The position numbers were made by a program, and so were the translations under genes. A stretch of 64,000 bases of DNA from Bacteroidota bacterium (GTDB lineage Bacteria; Bacteroidota; Bacteroidia; Bacteroidales; JAGONC01). This document shows, piece after piece, positions 17,420-25,773 of this stretch; positions within the stretch are counted from its first letter, which is position 1, and each line of letters starts with the position of its first letter. The notes below the pieces were generated by a model. It did not search any database, was not told where the DNA came from, and worked only from the letters and a program-made list of their open reading frames with translations. Location: NCBI GenBank assembly GCA_022711405.1, contig JAKLFC010000007.1, forward strand, positions 62,001 to 126,000. The letters are read 5' to 3'.

Positions 17420-19387
17420 ATGAAACTTTCCGTAATCATCGTCAACTACAACGTCAAGTACTTTCTTGAGCAATGCCTGCTTTCCGTTAGGAAGGCATTG
17501 GCGGGACTGCAGGGAGAAGTATTCGTCGTTGACAATAATTCGGTGGATAGTTCAGCGGAGATGGTCAGGGAGAAATTTCCGGAAGTGGTCCTCCTTGAGA
17601 ACAGCGAGAATGTGGGCTTTGCAAGGGCGAACAATATGGCGATCCGCAGATCGAAGGGTGAATACGTGCTTTTGTTGAATCCGGATACAGTGGTTGAGGA
17701 CGATACCTTTGGGAAGATCATCGGTTTCATGGATTCCCAGCCCCAGGCAGGGGCATTGGGTGTCAAGATGGTGGATGGAAAGGGCAGGTTCCTGCCGGAA
17801 TCAAAAAGAGGTTTGCCTACTCCATCTGTAGCGTTCTATAAGATATTCGGATTGTCGAGGCTCTTTCCCGGATCCAGGCGGTTTGGCCGTTATCACCTGG
17901 GCTATCTCGACAGGGATCAGATCCATGAGGTGGAAATCCTTTCGGGGGCCTTTATGCTTATCCGGAGAGAGGCCCTGGATAAGGTGGGTTTGCTGGACGA
18001 AGCGTTCTTCATGTATGGCGAAGACATCGATCTCTCCTACCGAATCATCAAGGCAGGCTATAAGAACGTCTATTTTCCGCATACGCGAATCATTCATTAC
18101 AAGGGTGAAAGTACCAAGAAGAGCAGTGTCAATTATGTGCGGGTATTCTATCATGCCATGGTCATTTTTGCCAGGAAGCATTTCTCTTCGAGAAAAGCCG
18201 GCATGTTTTCGTTCCTCATCAACCTTGCAGTATATTTCAGGGCCTTTCTGGCCATCCTGAACCGCTTCCTGAGTGCTGTCCTTCTGCCGGTGATGGATGC
18301 CCTTATGATCTTTCTGGGCATTTTCCTGATCAAGAATTACTGGGAGGAAAACATGGTCTACCTGGATGGCGGGCACTACCCCATCGAGCTGGTGGCAGTG
18401 GCCATACCCGCCTATATCCTCATCTGGATCCTGTCAGTCTTCCTCAGCGGAGGTTACGACAGGCCCCTGCGAATGAACCGTGTATATCTGGGCATTTTCC
18501 TGGGCACCATAACGATCCTGGTGATATACAGCCTGCTTCCGGAGACGTACCGGTATTCGCGGGCTTTGATCCTGCTGGGAGCTTTGTGGGCCATGATCAT
18601 TGGGACCATCCTGCGTTACGCCTTACACCTGACGGGTATAAAATCCTTTCAGATCAAACGGTACACGGGCAGAAGGTACGTCATCATCGGCGAAAAAGAA
18701 GAGGCTGAACGGGTGGCCGATCTGCTGCGGAGATCGACTCCCGATCCGGGATTTATCGGATTGGTGAATGTAAAAAAAGAAGTTTCATCGGTTCATGGTT
18801 TCATTGGTAATATTCGTCAGATCAAGGACATCATTGCGATCTATAAGATCGAGGAAGTCATCTTTTGTGCCAAGGACATTTCAGCACAGGAGATCATTGA
18901 CAACATGACCGGACTGCACAATGCGCAGGTCGAATACAAGATAGCGCCCCCTGAATCCCTTGCCATCATCGGAAGTCACTCCATCAACACTTCCGGAGAT
19001 CCCTATATCATTGACATCAATTCGGTCGACAAGCCGGGGAACAGAAGAAGCAAGCGCGCCTTCGATCTCCTTGGAAGCTTTCTCCTTCTGGCAAGCCTTC
19101 CCGTTACCGTGTTCATCGTAAGGAAACCACTGAATTTTATCACCAACTGCTTCATGGTCCTTTTTGGAAAACGTTCCTGGATAGGATATACGGCTCATCA
19201 TCAGCAAAGCGCATTTCACCTGCCGGTCATAAGAAGGGGAATATTGAATCCAACGGATATCTTTAAAAATCCTTCATTTGACAGCCAAACCATTGACCGG
19301 CTGAATCTATTGTATGCCCGCAATTTTTCGCTGGTCAATGAATTTACCATCCTCTACCGCGGTTTCAGATATCTCGGAAGGAAGTAG
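17420..19387 (+). CDS. GT2 glycosyltransferase fused to a phosphoglycosyltransferase-like membrane region
   Basis: A 655-aa membrane protein. Residues 1-250 are a WbbL/rhamnosyltransferase-like GT2 domain (LSVIIVNYNVKYFLEQCLLS; LLLNPDTVVEDD; EILSGAFMLIRREA; FMYGEDIDLSYRI). After a short helix come four or five membrane segments and a Rossmann-like domain (RRYVIIGEKEEAERVADLLR), as in the N-terminal half of WcaJ-type sugar-phosphate transferases. The usual catalytic end is reduced to RSKRAFDLLGSFLLLASLP and GKRSWIGY, and the catalytic core after it is missing. It may therefore be a membrane-anchored glycosyltransferase with a sensory or docking half, in cell-surface glycan synthesis. No glycan gene cluster surrounds it. 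Confidence 0.85.
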   Translation: MKLSVIIVNYNVKYFLEQCLLSVRKALAGLQGEVFVVDNNSVDSSAEMVREKFPEVVLLENSENVGFARANNMAIRRSKGEYVLLLNPDTVVEDDTFGKIIGFMDSQPQAGALGVKMVDGKGRFLPESKRGLPTPSVAFYKIFGLSRLFPGSRRFGRYHLGYLDRDQIHEVEILSGAFMLIRREALDKVGLLDEAFFMYGEDIDLSYRIIKAGYKNVYFPHTRIIHYKGESTKKSSVNYVRVFYHAMVIFARKHFSSRKAGMFSFLINLAVYFRAFLAILNRFLSAVLLPVMDALMIFLGIFLIKNYWEENMVYLDGGHYPIELVAVAIPAYILIWILSVFLSGGYDRPLRMNRVYLGIFLGTITILVIYSLLPETYRYSRALILLGALWAMIIGTILRYALHLTGIKSFQIKRYTGRRYVIIGEKEEAERVADLLRRSTPDPGFIGLVNVKKEVSSVHGFIGNIRQIKDIIAIYKIEEVIFCAKDISAQEIIDNMTGLHNAQVEYKIAPPESLAIIGSHSINTSGDPYIIDINSVDKPGNRRSKRAFDLLGSFLLLASLPVTVFIVRKPLNFITNCFMVLFGKRSWIGYTAHHQQSAFHLPVIRRGILNPTDIFKNPSFDSQTIDRLNLLYARNFSLVNEFTILYRGFRYLGRK

Positions 19388-19437
19388 ATACCACGCACCC
19401 CGAACATTTTAAGGTGTGATTTGTTAAGTGGATTGAT

Positions 19438-19445
19438 TACTTTTG
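19438..19445 (+). promoter_or_regulatory. -7 box for the E2 gene
   Basis: TACTTTTG matches TAnnTTTG, 31 bases before ATG 19477. TTTG at 19420 is only 14 bases upstream and is too close to be a normal -33 element. Confidence 0.5.
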
Positions 19446-19476
19446 CAAATTCACATCAGGACCTAACAACATTATT

Positions 19477-20763
19477 ATGACCAGGTTTGAGTTAGTGATG
19501 CCCAAAATGGGTGAAAGCATCATTGAAGCCACGATTATCCGTTGGACGAAGAGCATTGGGGACAATATCAGCGAAGAGGATGTCATCGTTGAAATTGCCA
19601 CTGACAAAGTTGATTCTGAGATTCCCTCTCCTGTAGACGGAAAGCTGACCGAGATCTTTTTCAACGAAGGTGATGTGGTACCGGTCGGGAAGGTCATTGC
19701 CATCATTTCCATGGAGGGTGAAGAAGGCAAGGCAGCACCTGAAGAATCCGCTCCGGAGGTTCATCCCAGTGAGCCTGACAAGAAGACTTCAGCGGAACCC
19801 AAGATCACTGACGTTCCTGAGGCAGTTCCTTCCCGGTTCTATTCTCCCCTGGTCAGAAATATTGCCAAACAGGAAAACATATCCCTGAACGAGTTAGAAA
19901 AGATCCCGGGAACCGGCAAGGATGGCCGGCTTACCAGGGACGATCTGATCAAGTATCTCACCCACAGAAGCCTTCCTGTGGAAAAAGAAGTTCCATCCCC
20001 ACCTGTTCTGACAAGAGCTGCTGTTCAGGAAGGTCCCAGGGTACTGGCCAGCCCGGGTGACGAAATGATCGAGATGGACCGTATGCGGCGCCTGATCGCC
20101 GATCACATGGTCATGTCAAAAAAGACCTCCCCCCATGTCACCTCCTTCATTGAAGTGGACATGACGCGTGTGGTCAGATGGCGCGATAGGATAAAAGATG
20201 AATTCTTCAGGAGAGAAAAGGAGAAACTGACCTTTACACCGATCATTTTTGAAGCCGCTGCCAGGGTGTTAAAGGATTTTCCCGGTGTCAACGCCTCTGT
20301 GGATGGGTATACAGTGATCATTAAAAAGAATATCAACATTGGTATGGCCACTGCCCTGCCCAATGGTAACCTGATTGTCCCGGTCATCCGGAACGCCGAT
20401 CAGAAGAACCTTCTGGGGATGGCCAAGACCATCAATGAGCTGGCCGGCAGGGCGCGCAATGGCAAGCTGGATCCGGATGACATCCAGGGTGGCACGTTCA
20501 CGATTACCAACCTGGGCAGCTTTGGCAGCCTCACCGGAGCACCCATCATCAACCAGCCCCAGGTAGCCATCCTGGGGATCGGAGTGATCAGGAAAAAACC
20601 TGTGGTGATCGAAACCGATGAAGGTGATATGATCGGGATACGGAGCTTGTGCATCCTTTCGCTCTCCTATGACCACCGCGTGGTGGACGGTGCCCTGGGA
20701 GGAATGTACCTCCAGCGTGTGGCTGAATACCTTGAGAACTTCGACCTGAACCGCACCGTCTGA
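19477..20763 (+). CDS. 2-oxo acid dehydrogenase E2 component (dihydrolipoamide acyltransferase)
   Basis: Core enzyme of a 2-oxo acid dehydrogenase complex, 428 aa. Lipoyl domain at residues 1-80 with lipoylated Lys44 in EIATDKVDSEIPSP; a flexible Pro/Glu/Ser linker; E3-binding domain at about 124-160 (SPLVRNIAKQ; GTGKDGRLTRDDLIKYL); catalytic domain with SYDHRVVDG (His400, Asp404). The wording suggests the branched-chain or pyruvate type; the acyl group cannot be decided here. No E1 or E3 gene lies next to it, which is common in Bacteroidota. It has its own -7 box, and the exonuclease gene follows after 10 bases. Confidence 0.93.
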   Translation: MTRFELVMPKMGESIIEATIIRWTKSIGDNISEEDVIVEIATDKVDSEIPSPVDGKLTEIFFNEGDVVPVGKVIAIISMEGEEGKAAPEESAPEVHPSEPDKKTSAEPKITDVPEAVPSRFYSPLVRNIAKQENISLNELEKIPGTGKDGRLTRDDLIKYLTHRSLPVEKEVPSPPVLTRAAVQEGPRVLASPGDEMIEMDRMRRLIADHMVMSKKTSPHVTSFIEVDMTRVVRWRDRIKDEFFRREKEKLTFTPIIFEAAARVLKDFPGVNASVDGYTVIIKKNINIGMATALPNGNLIVPVIRNADQKNLLGMAKTINELAGRARNGKLDPDDIQGGTFTITNLGSFGSLTGAPIINQPQVAILGIGVIRKKPVVIETDEGDMIGIRSLCILSLSYDHRVVDGALGGMYLQRVAEYLENFDLNRTV

Positions 20764-20773
20764 ACACTGCAGC

Positions 20774-21592
20774 ATGGAACTTAACCTCACCCGTCCTATC
20801 GCTTTTTTCGACCTGGAAACTACCGGCACTGACATTGCCACCGACCGTATCGTTGAAATAAGCATCATGAAGCTGCTACCGGATGGTTCCAGCAAACTGA
20901 AAACCCACCTGGTCTATCCAACCATTCATATCCCGGAAGAGGCCAGCCGGATCCACGGGATCACGGATGAAAAAGTCTGGGACAAGCCCACTTTTGCCGA
21001 GCTGGCAGGTGAACTGCATGCGTTCATTGCCTCCTGCGACCTGGGGGGATACAACATCATTAAATTCGACATTCCACTGCTGGCTGAGGAGTTCCTCAGA
21101 GCTCAGGTGGATTTCGATATGAAAAACAGGAGGATCGTTGACGTCCAGAACATTTTTCATAAAATGGAACCACGAACACTCCGGGCTGCCTACAAGTTTT
21201 ACTGCGCCCGGGAACATATTTCAGCCCATAGCGCGGAGGCTGACACCCTTGCCACATTGGAAGTTTTAAAAGCACAGCTTGACAAATACCGGGATGAACC
21301 CTATATTGATATGCACGGAAACCAGTCCTTTCCCATCCAGAATGACGTGGAAGCGCTCAGCAGGTTTTCCTTCTATACTCGTTATGCTGACCTTGCAGGA
21401 CACATCATTTTCAATGACCAGGACAAGGAAGTGTTCAATTTCGGTAAATATAAAGGCCGGCTGGTAGCAGAAGTCTTTCAGACTGAGCCACAGTATTATG
21501 ACTGGATGATAAAAAGTGCTTTTCCTTTGTACACCAAAAAGATCATCACTGGAATAAAACTGAGGGAGTTCAACAAGGGGAATACGCGGTAA
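20774..21592 (+). CDS. DnaQ-like 3'-5' exonuclease with ExoX-type C-terminal domain
   Basis: DEDDh exonuclease, 272 aa, cytoplasmic. Exo I: IAFFDLETTGTD (Asp13, Glu15); Exo II: LGGYNIIKFDIPLL; Exo III: HSAEADTLATLEVL with the catalytic His. A second small domain (FNFGKYKGRLVAEVFQTEPQ and YYDWMI) is the one seen in exodeoxyribonuclease X and the family of Bacteroidota 3'-5' exonucleases. Likely role is trimming 3' ends in repair or as a stand-alone proofreader. It is 10 bases behind the E2 gene and may be co-transcribed with it without a functional link. Confidence 0.9.
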   Translation: MELNLTRPIAFFDLETTGTDIATDRIVEISIMKLLPDGSSKLKTHLVYPTIHIPEEASRIHGITDEKVWDKPTFAELAGELHAFIASCDLGGYNIIKFDIPLLAEEFLRAQVDFDMKNRRIVDVQNIFHKMEPRTLRAAYKFYCAREHISAHSAEADTLATLEVLKAQLDKYRDEPYIDMHGNQSFPIQNDVEALSRFSFYTRYADLAGHIIFNDQDKEVFNFGKYKGRLVAEVFQTEPQYYDWMIKSAFPLYTKKIITGIKLREFNKGNTR

Positions 21593-21639
21593 GGATATCT
21601 GAGAAACGATTAACGGATATTTGATTATTGATTTAGTTT

Positions 21640-22251
21640 ATGAAAATTATCTGTATAGGAAGGAATTACAGGGAGCATGCCAGGGAACTTGGTAATCCGG
21701 TCCCGGAGGATCCGATCTTTTTTCTGAAGCCTGACACTGCGATCCTTCGGCGTAACAGGCCATTCCTTTATCCTGATTTCAGCAGCGATATCCACTACGA
21801 AACGGAAATCGTGATCAAAATCAGTAAAAACGGGAAGCATATTGAACCTGCACATGCACACACCTATTATGATGAGATTGGAATAGGCATTGACTTTACC
21901 GCCCGCGACCTCCAGCAAAAGGCCAGGGAGAAAGGGCTGCCCTGGGCACTGGCCAAAGGTTTTGATCATGCAGCGCCCATCAGTTCTTTTAAAGCCAAAA
22001 CAAACCTACCCGACCTTGAAAGGCTTCATTTTCACCTCGATCTCAATGGCAAAACGGTTCAGCATGGCTTTACAGGGGATATGATCTTCCCTGTTGATAC
22101 ACTGATCAGCTATTTGTCGCGGTTCATAACCCTGAGGAAAGGAGATCTTGTTTTCACTGGAACTCCTTCCGGTGTGGGACCTGTCAGCAAAGGTGACATG
22201 CTGGAGGCTTTTATTGAAGACAATAAAATGCTGAAGTGTGAAGTGAAGTAG
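21640..22251 (+). CDS. Fumarylacetoacetate hydrolase-family protein (FAHD1-like)
   Basis: FAH-fold enzyme, 203 aa. The family contains acylpyruvases, oxaloacetate decarboxylases and hydratases. Landmarks: IGRNYREHARELGN at the start; metal ligands in HYETEIVIKI and GIDFTARDLQ; LAKGFDHAAP; and the C-terminal FTGTPSGVGPVSKGD. The length and wording match FAHD1, whose substrate is oxaloacetate or acylpyruvate; which one holds here is not visible. A near-match to the -7 word (GATATTTG, 21616-21623) lies 16 bases before the ATG. It converges on the DciA-like gene. Confidence 0.93.
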   Translation: MKIICIGRNYREHARELGNPVPEDPIFFLKPDTAILRRNRPFLYPDFSSDIHYETEIVIKISKNGKHIEPAHAHTYYDEIGIGIDFTARDLQQKAREKGLPWALAKGFDHAAPISSFKAKTNLPDLERLHFHLDLNGKTVQHGFTGDMIFPVDTLISYLSRFITLRKGDLVFTGTPSGVGPVSKGDMLEAFIEDNKMLKCEVK

Positions 22252-22274
22252 GGTTTGACCTGTTCCCTGCCCCA

Positions 22275-22565
22275 TCAAAGGAGAACTATTTCCTCAATGA
22301 CCATTGCACCTGCTTCCTGGTTCAATAGTTCCGCAATCTTCTGCCGGTTGTAAAAAAGCTCGTTCTTGATGGCAGGCGAGTCAATTTTGACAAATAGCTT
22401 TTTTTTATTGATATAAATGTTCTTTGTGTGACGGGTGACCATCTTCCCCGTCACCTGAGGCCAGGCTTTAATAATGCGGATCTCGGCCAGTTTGCCTTCC
22501 ATCTGGTAAGTCTTCAGCATGGCCTCGAGCGCCTGTCTGAGTGTCTGTTCATTCTTCGGCTTCAT
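22275..22565 (-). CDS. DUF721 (DciA-like) protein
   Basis: A 96-aa DUF721 protein. The family includes DciA, the ancestral loader of the replicative helicase DnaB. The conserved core is seen: LAEIRIIKAWPQVTG, then KKLFVKIDSPAIKNELFYNR, then the hydrophobic end. It overlaps the 3' end of recF by 17 bases and is translationally coupled to it. recF followed by DUF721 is a common Bacteroidota pair, which supports a replication or repair role. It lacks the C-terminal extension of proteobacterial DciA, so the exact role is an inference. Confidence 0.85.
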   Translation of the reverse strand: MKPKNEQTLRQALEAMLKTYQMEGKLAEIRIIKAWPQVTGKMVTRHTKNIYINKKKLFVKIDSPAIKNELFYNRQKIAELLNQEAGAMVIEEIVLL

Positions 22566-23691
22566 TGCCGGGATTTGTTTTTTCAGTGAATGGTCTGACT
22601 GTACCCTTATCTACCCGGAAGATCCTATGTTCGATCCTGAGGCTTTCCATGACACGGAGAATGCGTTCCTGCTGGGTATCTGTGATAAAAACCTGCCCAA
22701 AGCTGTTTTCGCTTACCAGTTTGACGATCTGTTCCACACGTGTTTCGTCCAGTTTGTCGAAAATGTCATCCAGCAGCAGGATTGGTTTGAATCCCTTGAT
22801 GTCCCTGGTATAATCAAACTGAGCCAGCTTGATGGCCACCACGAATGACTTTTGCTGGCCCTGTGATCCGAACTTCTTGATGGGATGTCCTCCGATCGAG
22901 AACTCCATGTCATCCTTGTGGATCCCTGCAGTAGTGTAACGTGCCAGTCTGTCCTGCTCCCTGCTCTCGCTCAGCAACGCACGGAAATCTGCATCATGGA
23001 GCTGGGAGATATAACCGATGTCCACCTTTTCCTTTCCCCGGGAGATAAAATCAAAATATTTTTGAAAAGTGGGAATGAAACTGGCAATGAAAGTATTTCT
23101 TTTTTCAAAAATGCTGGTTCCGCGTACCATCAGCATCTCATCCCAGATTTCAAGTGATCTTTCATCAAAATTGCGGTTTTCAGCGAAGGTCTTCAACAAT
23201 GAATTTCGTTGCAGCAAAGCCTTATTATATTGAATAAGATCATCCAGGTAGATCCGGTCAAACTGAGAAATGACGCTGTCGATATAGCGGCGCCTTACTT
23301 CGCTGCCATCATTGATCAGGTCCCTGTCGTAGGGCGAAACCATGACCAGGGGAAAAAGGCCAATGTGATCCGCCAGCCGCTCATAGGTCTTCTTGTTGAG
23401 CCTGACGATCTTTTTCTGATTCCTTTCCTGTATGCAGCTCACCAGGTCGGTTGTGTCTCCGTTTTTCAGGTAGGTTCCGTGGACTGTGAAAAGTGAAGTA
23501 TCGTGTCGGATATTTTGATGATCGATGGGATTGAAATAGCTTTTACAGAATGACAGATAATGGATGGCATCCAGCAGATTGGTCTTTCCTGCCCCGTTCA
23601 GCCCGATGAAGCAATTGATCTTATCAGAAAAATCAAGTTCCGCTTCCGGGTAATTCTTAAAATCGGTGATATATAATTTCTGCAGGAACAT
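22549..23691 (-). CDS. recF: DNA replication and repair protein RecF
   Basis: SMC-like ATPase that helps load RecA at single-strand gaps, 380 aa. Walker A GLNGAGKTN (residues 30-38) follows the usual N-terminus LQKLYITDFKNY. The ABC-type signature region is FGSQGQQKSFVVAIKLAQ and Walker B is KPILLLDDIFDKLDETR. Length is normal for the family. The gene begins 4 bases after the ispH stop and overlaps the DUF721 gene, so ispH, recF and the DciA-like gene are likely one transcript. Confidence 0.96.
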   Translation of the reverse strand: MFLQKLYITDFKNYPEAELDFSDKINCFIGLNGAGKTNLLDAIHYLSFCKSYFNPIDHQNIRHDTSLFTVHGTYLKNGDTTDLVSCIQERNQKKIVRLNKKTYERLADHIGLFPLVMVSPYDRDLINDGSEVRRRYIDSVISQFDRIYLDDLIQYNKALLQRNSLLKTFAENRNFDERSLEIWDEMLMVRGTSIFEKRNTFIASFIPTFQKYFDFISRGKEKVDIGYISQLHDADFRALLSESREQDRLARYTTAGIHKDDMEFSIGGHPIKKFGSQGQQKSFVVAIKLAQFDYTRDIKGFKPILLLDDIFDKLDETRVEQIVKLVSENSFGQVFITDTQQERILRVMESLRIEHRIFRVDKGTVRPFTEKTNPGNEAEE

Positions 23692-23695
23692 AGTT

Positions 23696-24586
23696 TCATT
23701 CCTGTTGCGAAGATACGATTCTGGTGATTTTTTCCGCCACTTTTTGCAGCAGCCACAGGGGGGTTGAAGTAGCTCCTGTCACTCCGGCCGAGTCAGCACC
23801 AGTGAACCATTCCGCCTCAAGTTCACCGGGTCCGGTGACAAAATAGCTGGAGGCATTGTTAGTCTTACAGATGCTGAAAAGGAACTTCCCGTTGGAGCTG
23901 GTAGGGTCGCTGACAAAAACGATCACGGCATGGCCACGGCAAAACCCGGCGAGGGTCTTTTCTCTTCTCCGGACCTCTCCGCAAATGGTATTGCGGATGA
24001 TCAGCGGGCCTCTCTCGCCTTCGGGGATTGCGTTGGAGAGCTCCACCGCCTGGGTTTTAATGGACTCAAAGCGAGAGGCATTAAATGTGGTCTGAGCGTA
24101 GATGCATACCGGTTTCCGGAAGTCAATTCCAGCCAATTCCTCAGCAGTAGAGATGATTCGTACGGTTCCGGGGATCTGGCCGCGCAGCCCTCGGACCTCG
24201 GGATGGTCCTTTTTCCCCGCGATCACCATCTGCACCCCCTGGGGCAAAGCTTCTGCGTCATCTTCCCGGATCCTTTGCTGGAGGGTTCTGACAATGCGGC
24301 AGGTGGTATCAATGAGCGTGATGTTGTTCTCGCGGGCTATCCGATAGGTCTCAGGAGGTTCACCGTGAGCGCGGATCAGCACCCTAACGTCCTTCAGCCG
24401 GCTGAAGGCATCATGGTCAATAATCTGCAGGCCTTTTTCACTGAGACGACTGACTTCCTGCCGGTTATGGATGATCTCCCCCAGGCAGAAAAGAGTGCCT
24501 CCCCGTTCAAGTTCGTCCTCCGCAATCCTGACAGAATGCTCCACTCCTTTGCAAAAGCCAGCTGAATGATCAATGGTGACCTGCAT
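23696..24586 (-). CDS. ispH: 4-hydroxy-3-methylbut-2-enyl diphosphate reductase
   Basis: Last enzyme of the MEP isoprenoid pathway, giving IPP and DMAPP; a 4Fe-4S protein of 296 aa. The three cluster cysteines are Cys12 in SAGFCKGV, the Cys in IDTTCRIV and the Cys in NTICGEVRRRE. Substrate-binding wording includes IRAHGEPPE and DPTSSNGKFLF. Start chosen at ATG 24586 (MQVTIDHSAGFC), as in the family; the frame runs on into porQ, but those codons are not IspH-like. It lies 10 bases after porQ and 4 before recF. Confidence 0.95.
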   Translation of the reverse strand: MQVTIDHSAGFCKGVEHSVRIAEDELERGGTLFCLGEIIHNRQEVSRLSEKGLQIIDHDAFSRLKDVRVLIRAHGEPPETYRIARENNITLIDTTCRIVRTLQQRIREDDAEALPQGVQMVIAGKKDHPEVRGLRGQIPGTVRIISTAEELAGIDFRKPVCIYAQTTFNASRFESIKTQAVELSNAIPEGERGPLIIRNTICGEVRRREKTLAGFCRGHAVIVFVSDPTSSNGKFLFSICKTNNASSYFVTGPGELEAEWFTGADSAGVTGATSTPLWLLQKVAEKITRIVSSQQE

Positions 24587-24596
24587 GTCAGGACCT

Positions 24597-25661
24597 TTAT
24601 TGATTCTTCCTTGTAAATCCAGACAGATTGGTGGTAAGAGTGAAGAAATTCGGAGAGCCTGCCAGGTGATATGCAGAACGGGCATACGTGAATTCAAAGT
24701 TAGAGATCTTCAGCCCTACACCCCATGAAATACCAACAGTGGCAGGTTTCTCATACACTTTCATCTCCTGTCTTCTCTGATAATTGTATCCAATCCTGAG
24801 ACTCAGGAACTTAACAGGTATCAGTTCCCCACCGATCACGATATGGCGCATGAATTTATCGGCAAAATCAGCAATCCCGCTCTGAGACTTCACTTCTCCG
24901 GTGAGTGGATCGATGATTCCCGGGTCATTTGGATCCAGATAGGAAAGATCCCATTTCTCAATATGATGATAATTAATAAAATAACGAAATGGCACATGTT
25001 TTAACCGGTTCGACATTCCCGCGCTGATCTCAAAGGGCATGGGTTCGGGATGGCTTGAATAGTACGGTTTAAGCTGTGTGCCTATATTCCTGAAGATCAG
25101 CGATACAGTCAGGTTGCCTGAGCGGTTGGTATAGGAGCCAGCGACATCCACCGCGATGCCGTAGGAATTGTACGTCTCAAGGGACGAATATACGCCCCGC
25201 AGGGTAGCACCGATGGTAAAAGAAGAATCCAGTGGTCTTCCCCAGCCAATATTCAGTGCGTATTCAGAGGCCCCGAAGGTACCGGAAGTCTGGCCCGTTT
25301 CATCAGCATATGTAAATGACCCGTAATCAATAAATTGCATCGCTCCCATAAAGTTCCCAATCTTGTTGAAGGAATGGGAATACATGGCATATCCGTAGTT
25401 GATATCTGAAAAATAGTCAACAAAGCTGAACGACAGATAGTTGTTCATTTCGCTGGTGATCAGCGATGGATTGGTCAGGGTAAGGGTAAGGTCCCTGTCT
25501 TTGGCAACAAGGTAATTATCCCCGATGGAGGCGATGCGTGCAGAATTGGGCAGGTTCAGAAATTCGAAGGTGTTGTCGCCTCCGGTCTGGCCTAAAATAT
25601 CGGCACCACAGAACGAAAGGATGAAAAGAAGTATAGTGGCGGACAGGCGATGTTTCTTCAC
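24597..25661 (-). CDS. porQ: Type IX secretion system protein PorQ
   Basis: Outer-membrane beta-barrel protein linked to the type IX secretion system, 354 aa. Signal peptide to about residue 24, then the family's opening DNTFEFLNLPNSARIASIGD. Alternating beta-strand pattern throughout, with a C-terminal strand ending in FTLTTNLSGF. PorQ is part of the attachment complex or its assembly (with PorU, PorV and PorZ) in Porphyromonas. None of the other T9SS genes is here, and no cargo with a T9SS C-terminal domain was recognised in the window. It is followed closely by ispH. Confidence 0.9.
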   Translation of the reverse strand: MKKHRLSATILLFILSFCGADILGQTGGDNTFEFLNLPNSARIASIGDNYLVAKDRDLTLTLTNPSLITSEMNNYLSFSFVDYFSDINYGYAMYSHSFNKIGNFMGAMQFIDYGSFTYADETGQTSGTFGASEYALNIGWGRPLDSSFTIGATLRGVYSSLETYNSYGIAVDVAGSYTNRSGNLTVSLIFRNIGTQLKPYYSSHPEPMPFEISAGMSNRLKHVPFRYFINYHHIEKWDLSYLDPNDPGIIDPLTGEVKSQSGIADFADKFMRHIVIGGELIPVKFLSLRIGYNYQRRQEMKVYEKPATVGISWGVGLKISNFEFTYARSAYHLAGSPNFFTLTTNLSGFTRKNQ

Positions 25662-25773
25662 AAATGAGTTGTTTAATAGTGGTACACGTATCTTTCCTTA
25701 GCAAGCCATTTCATGTAACGGTGATCTGATGCGGATTATTTTGCTCTTCCGCAATTTACCCGCATTGTATCCC

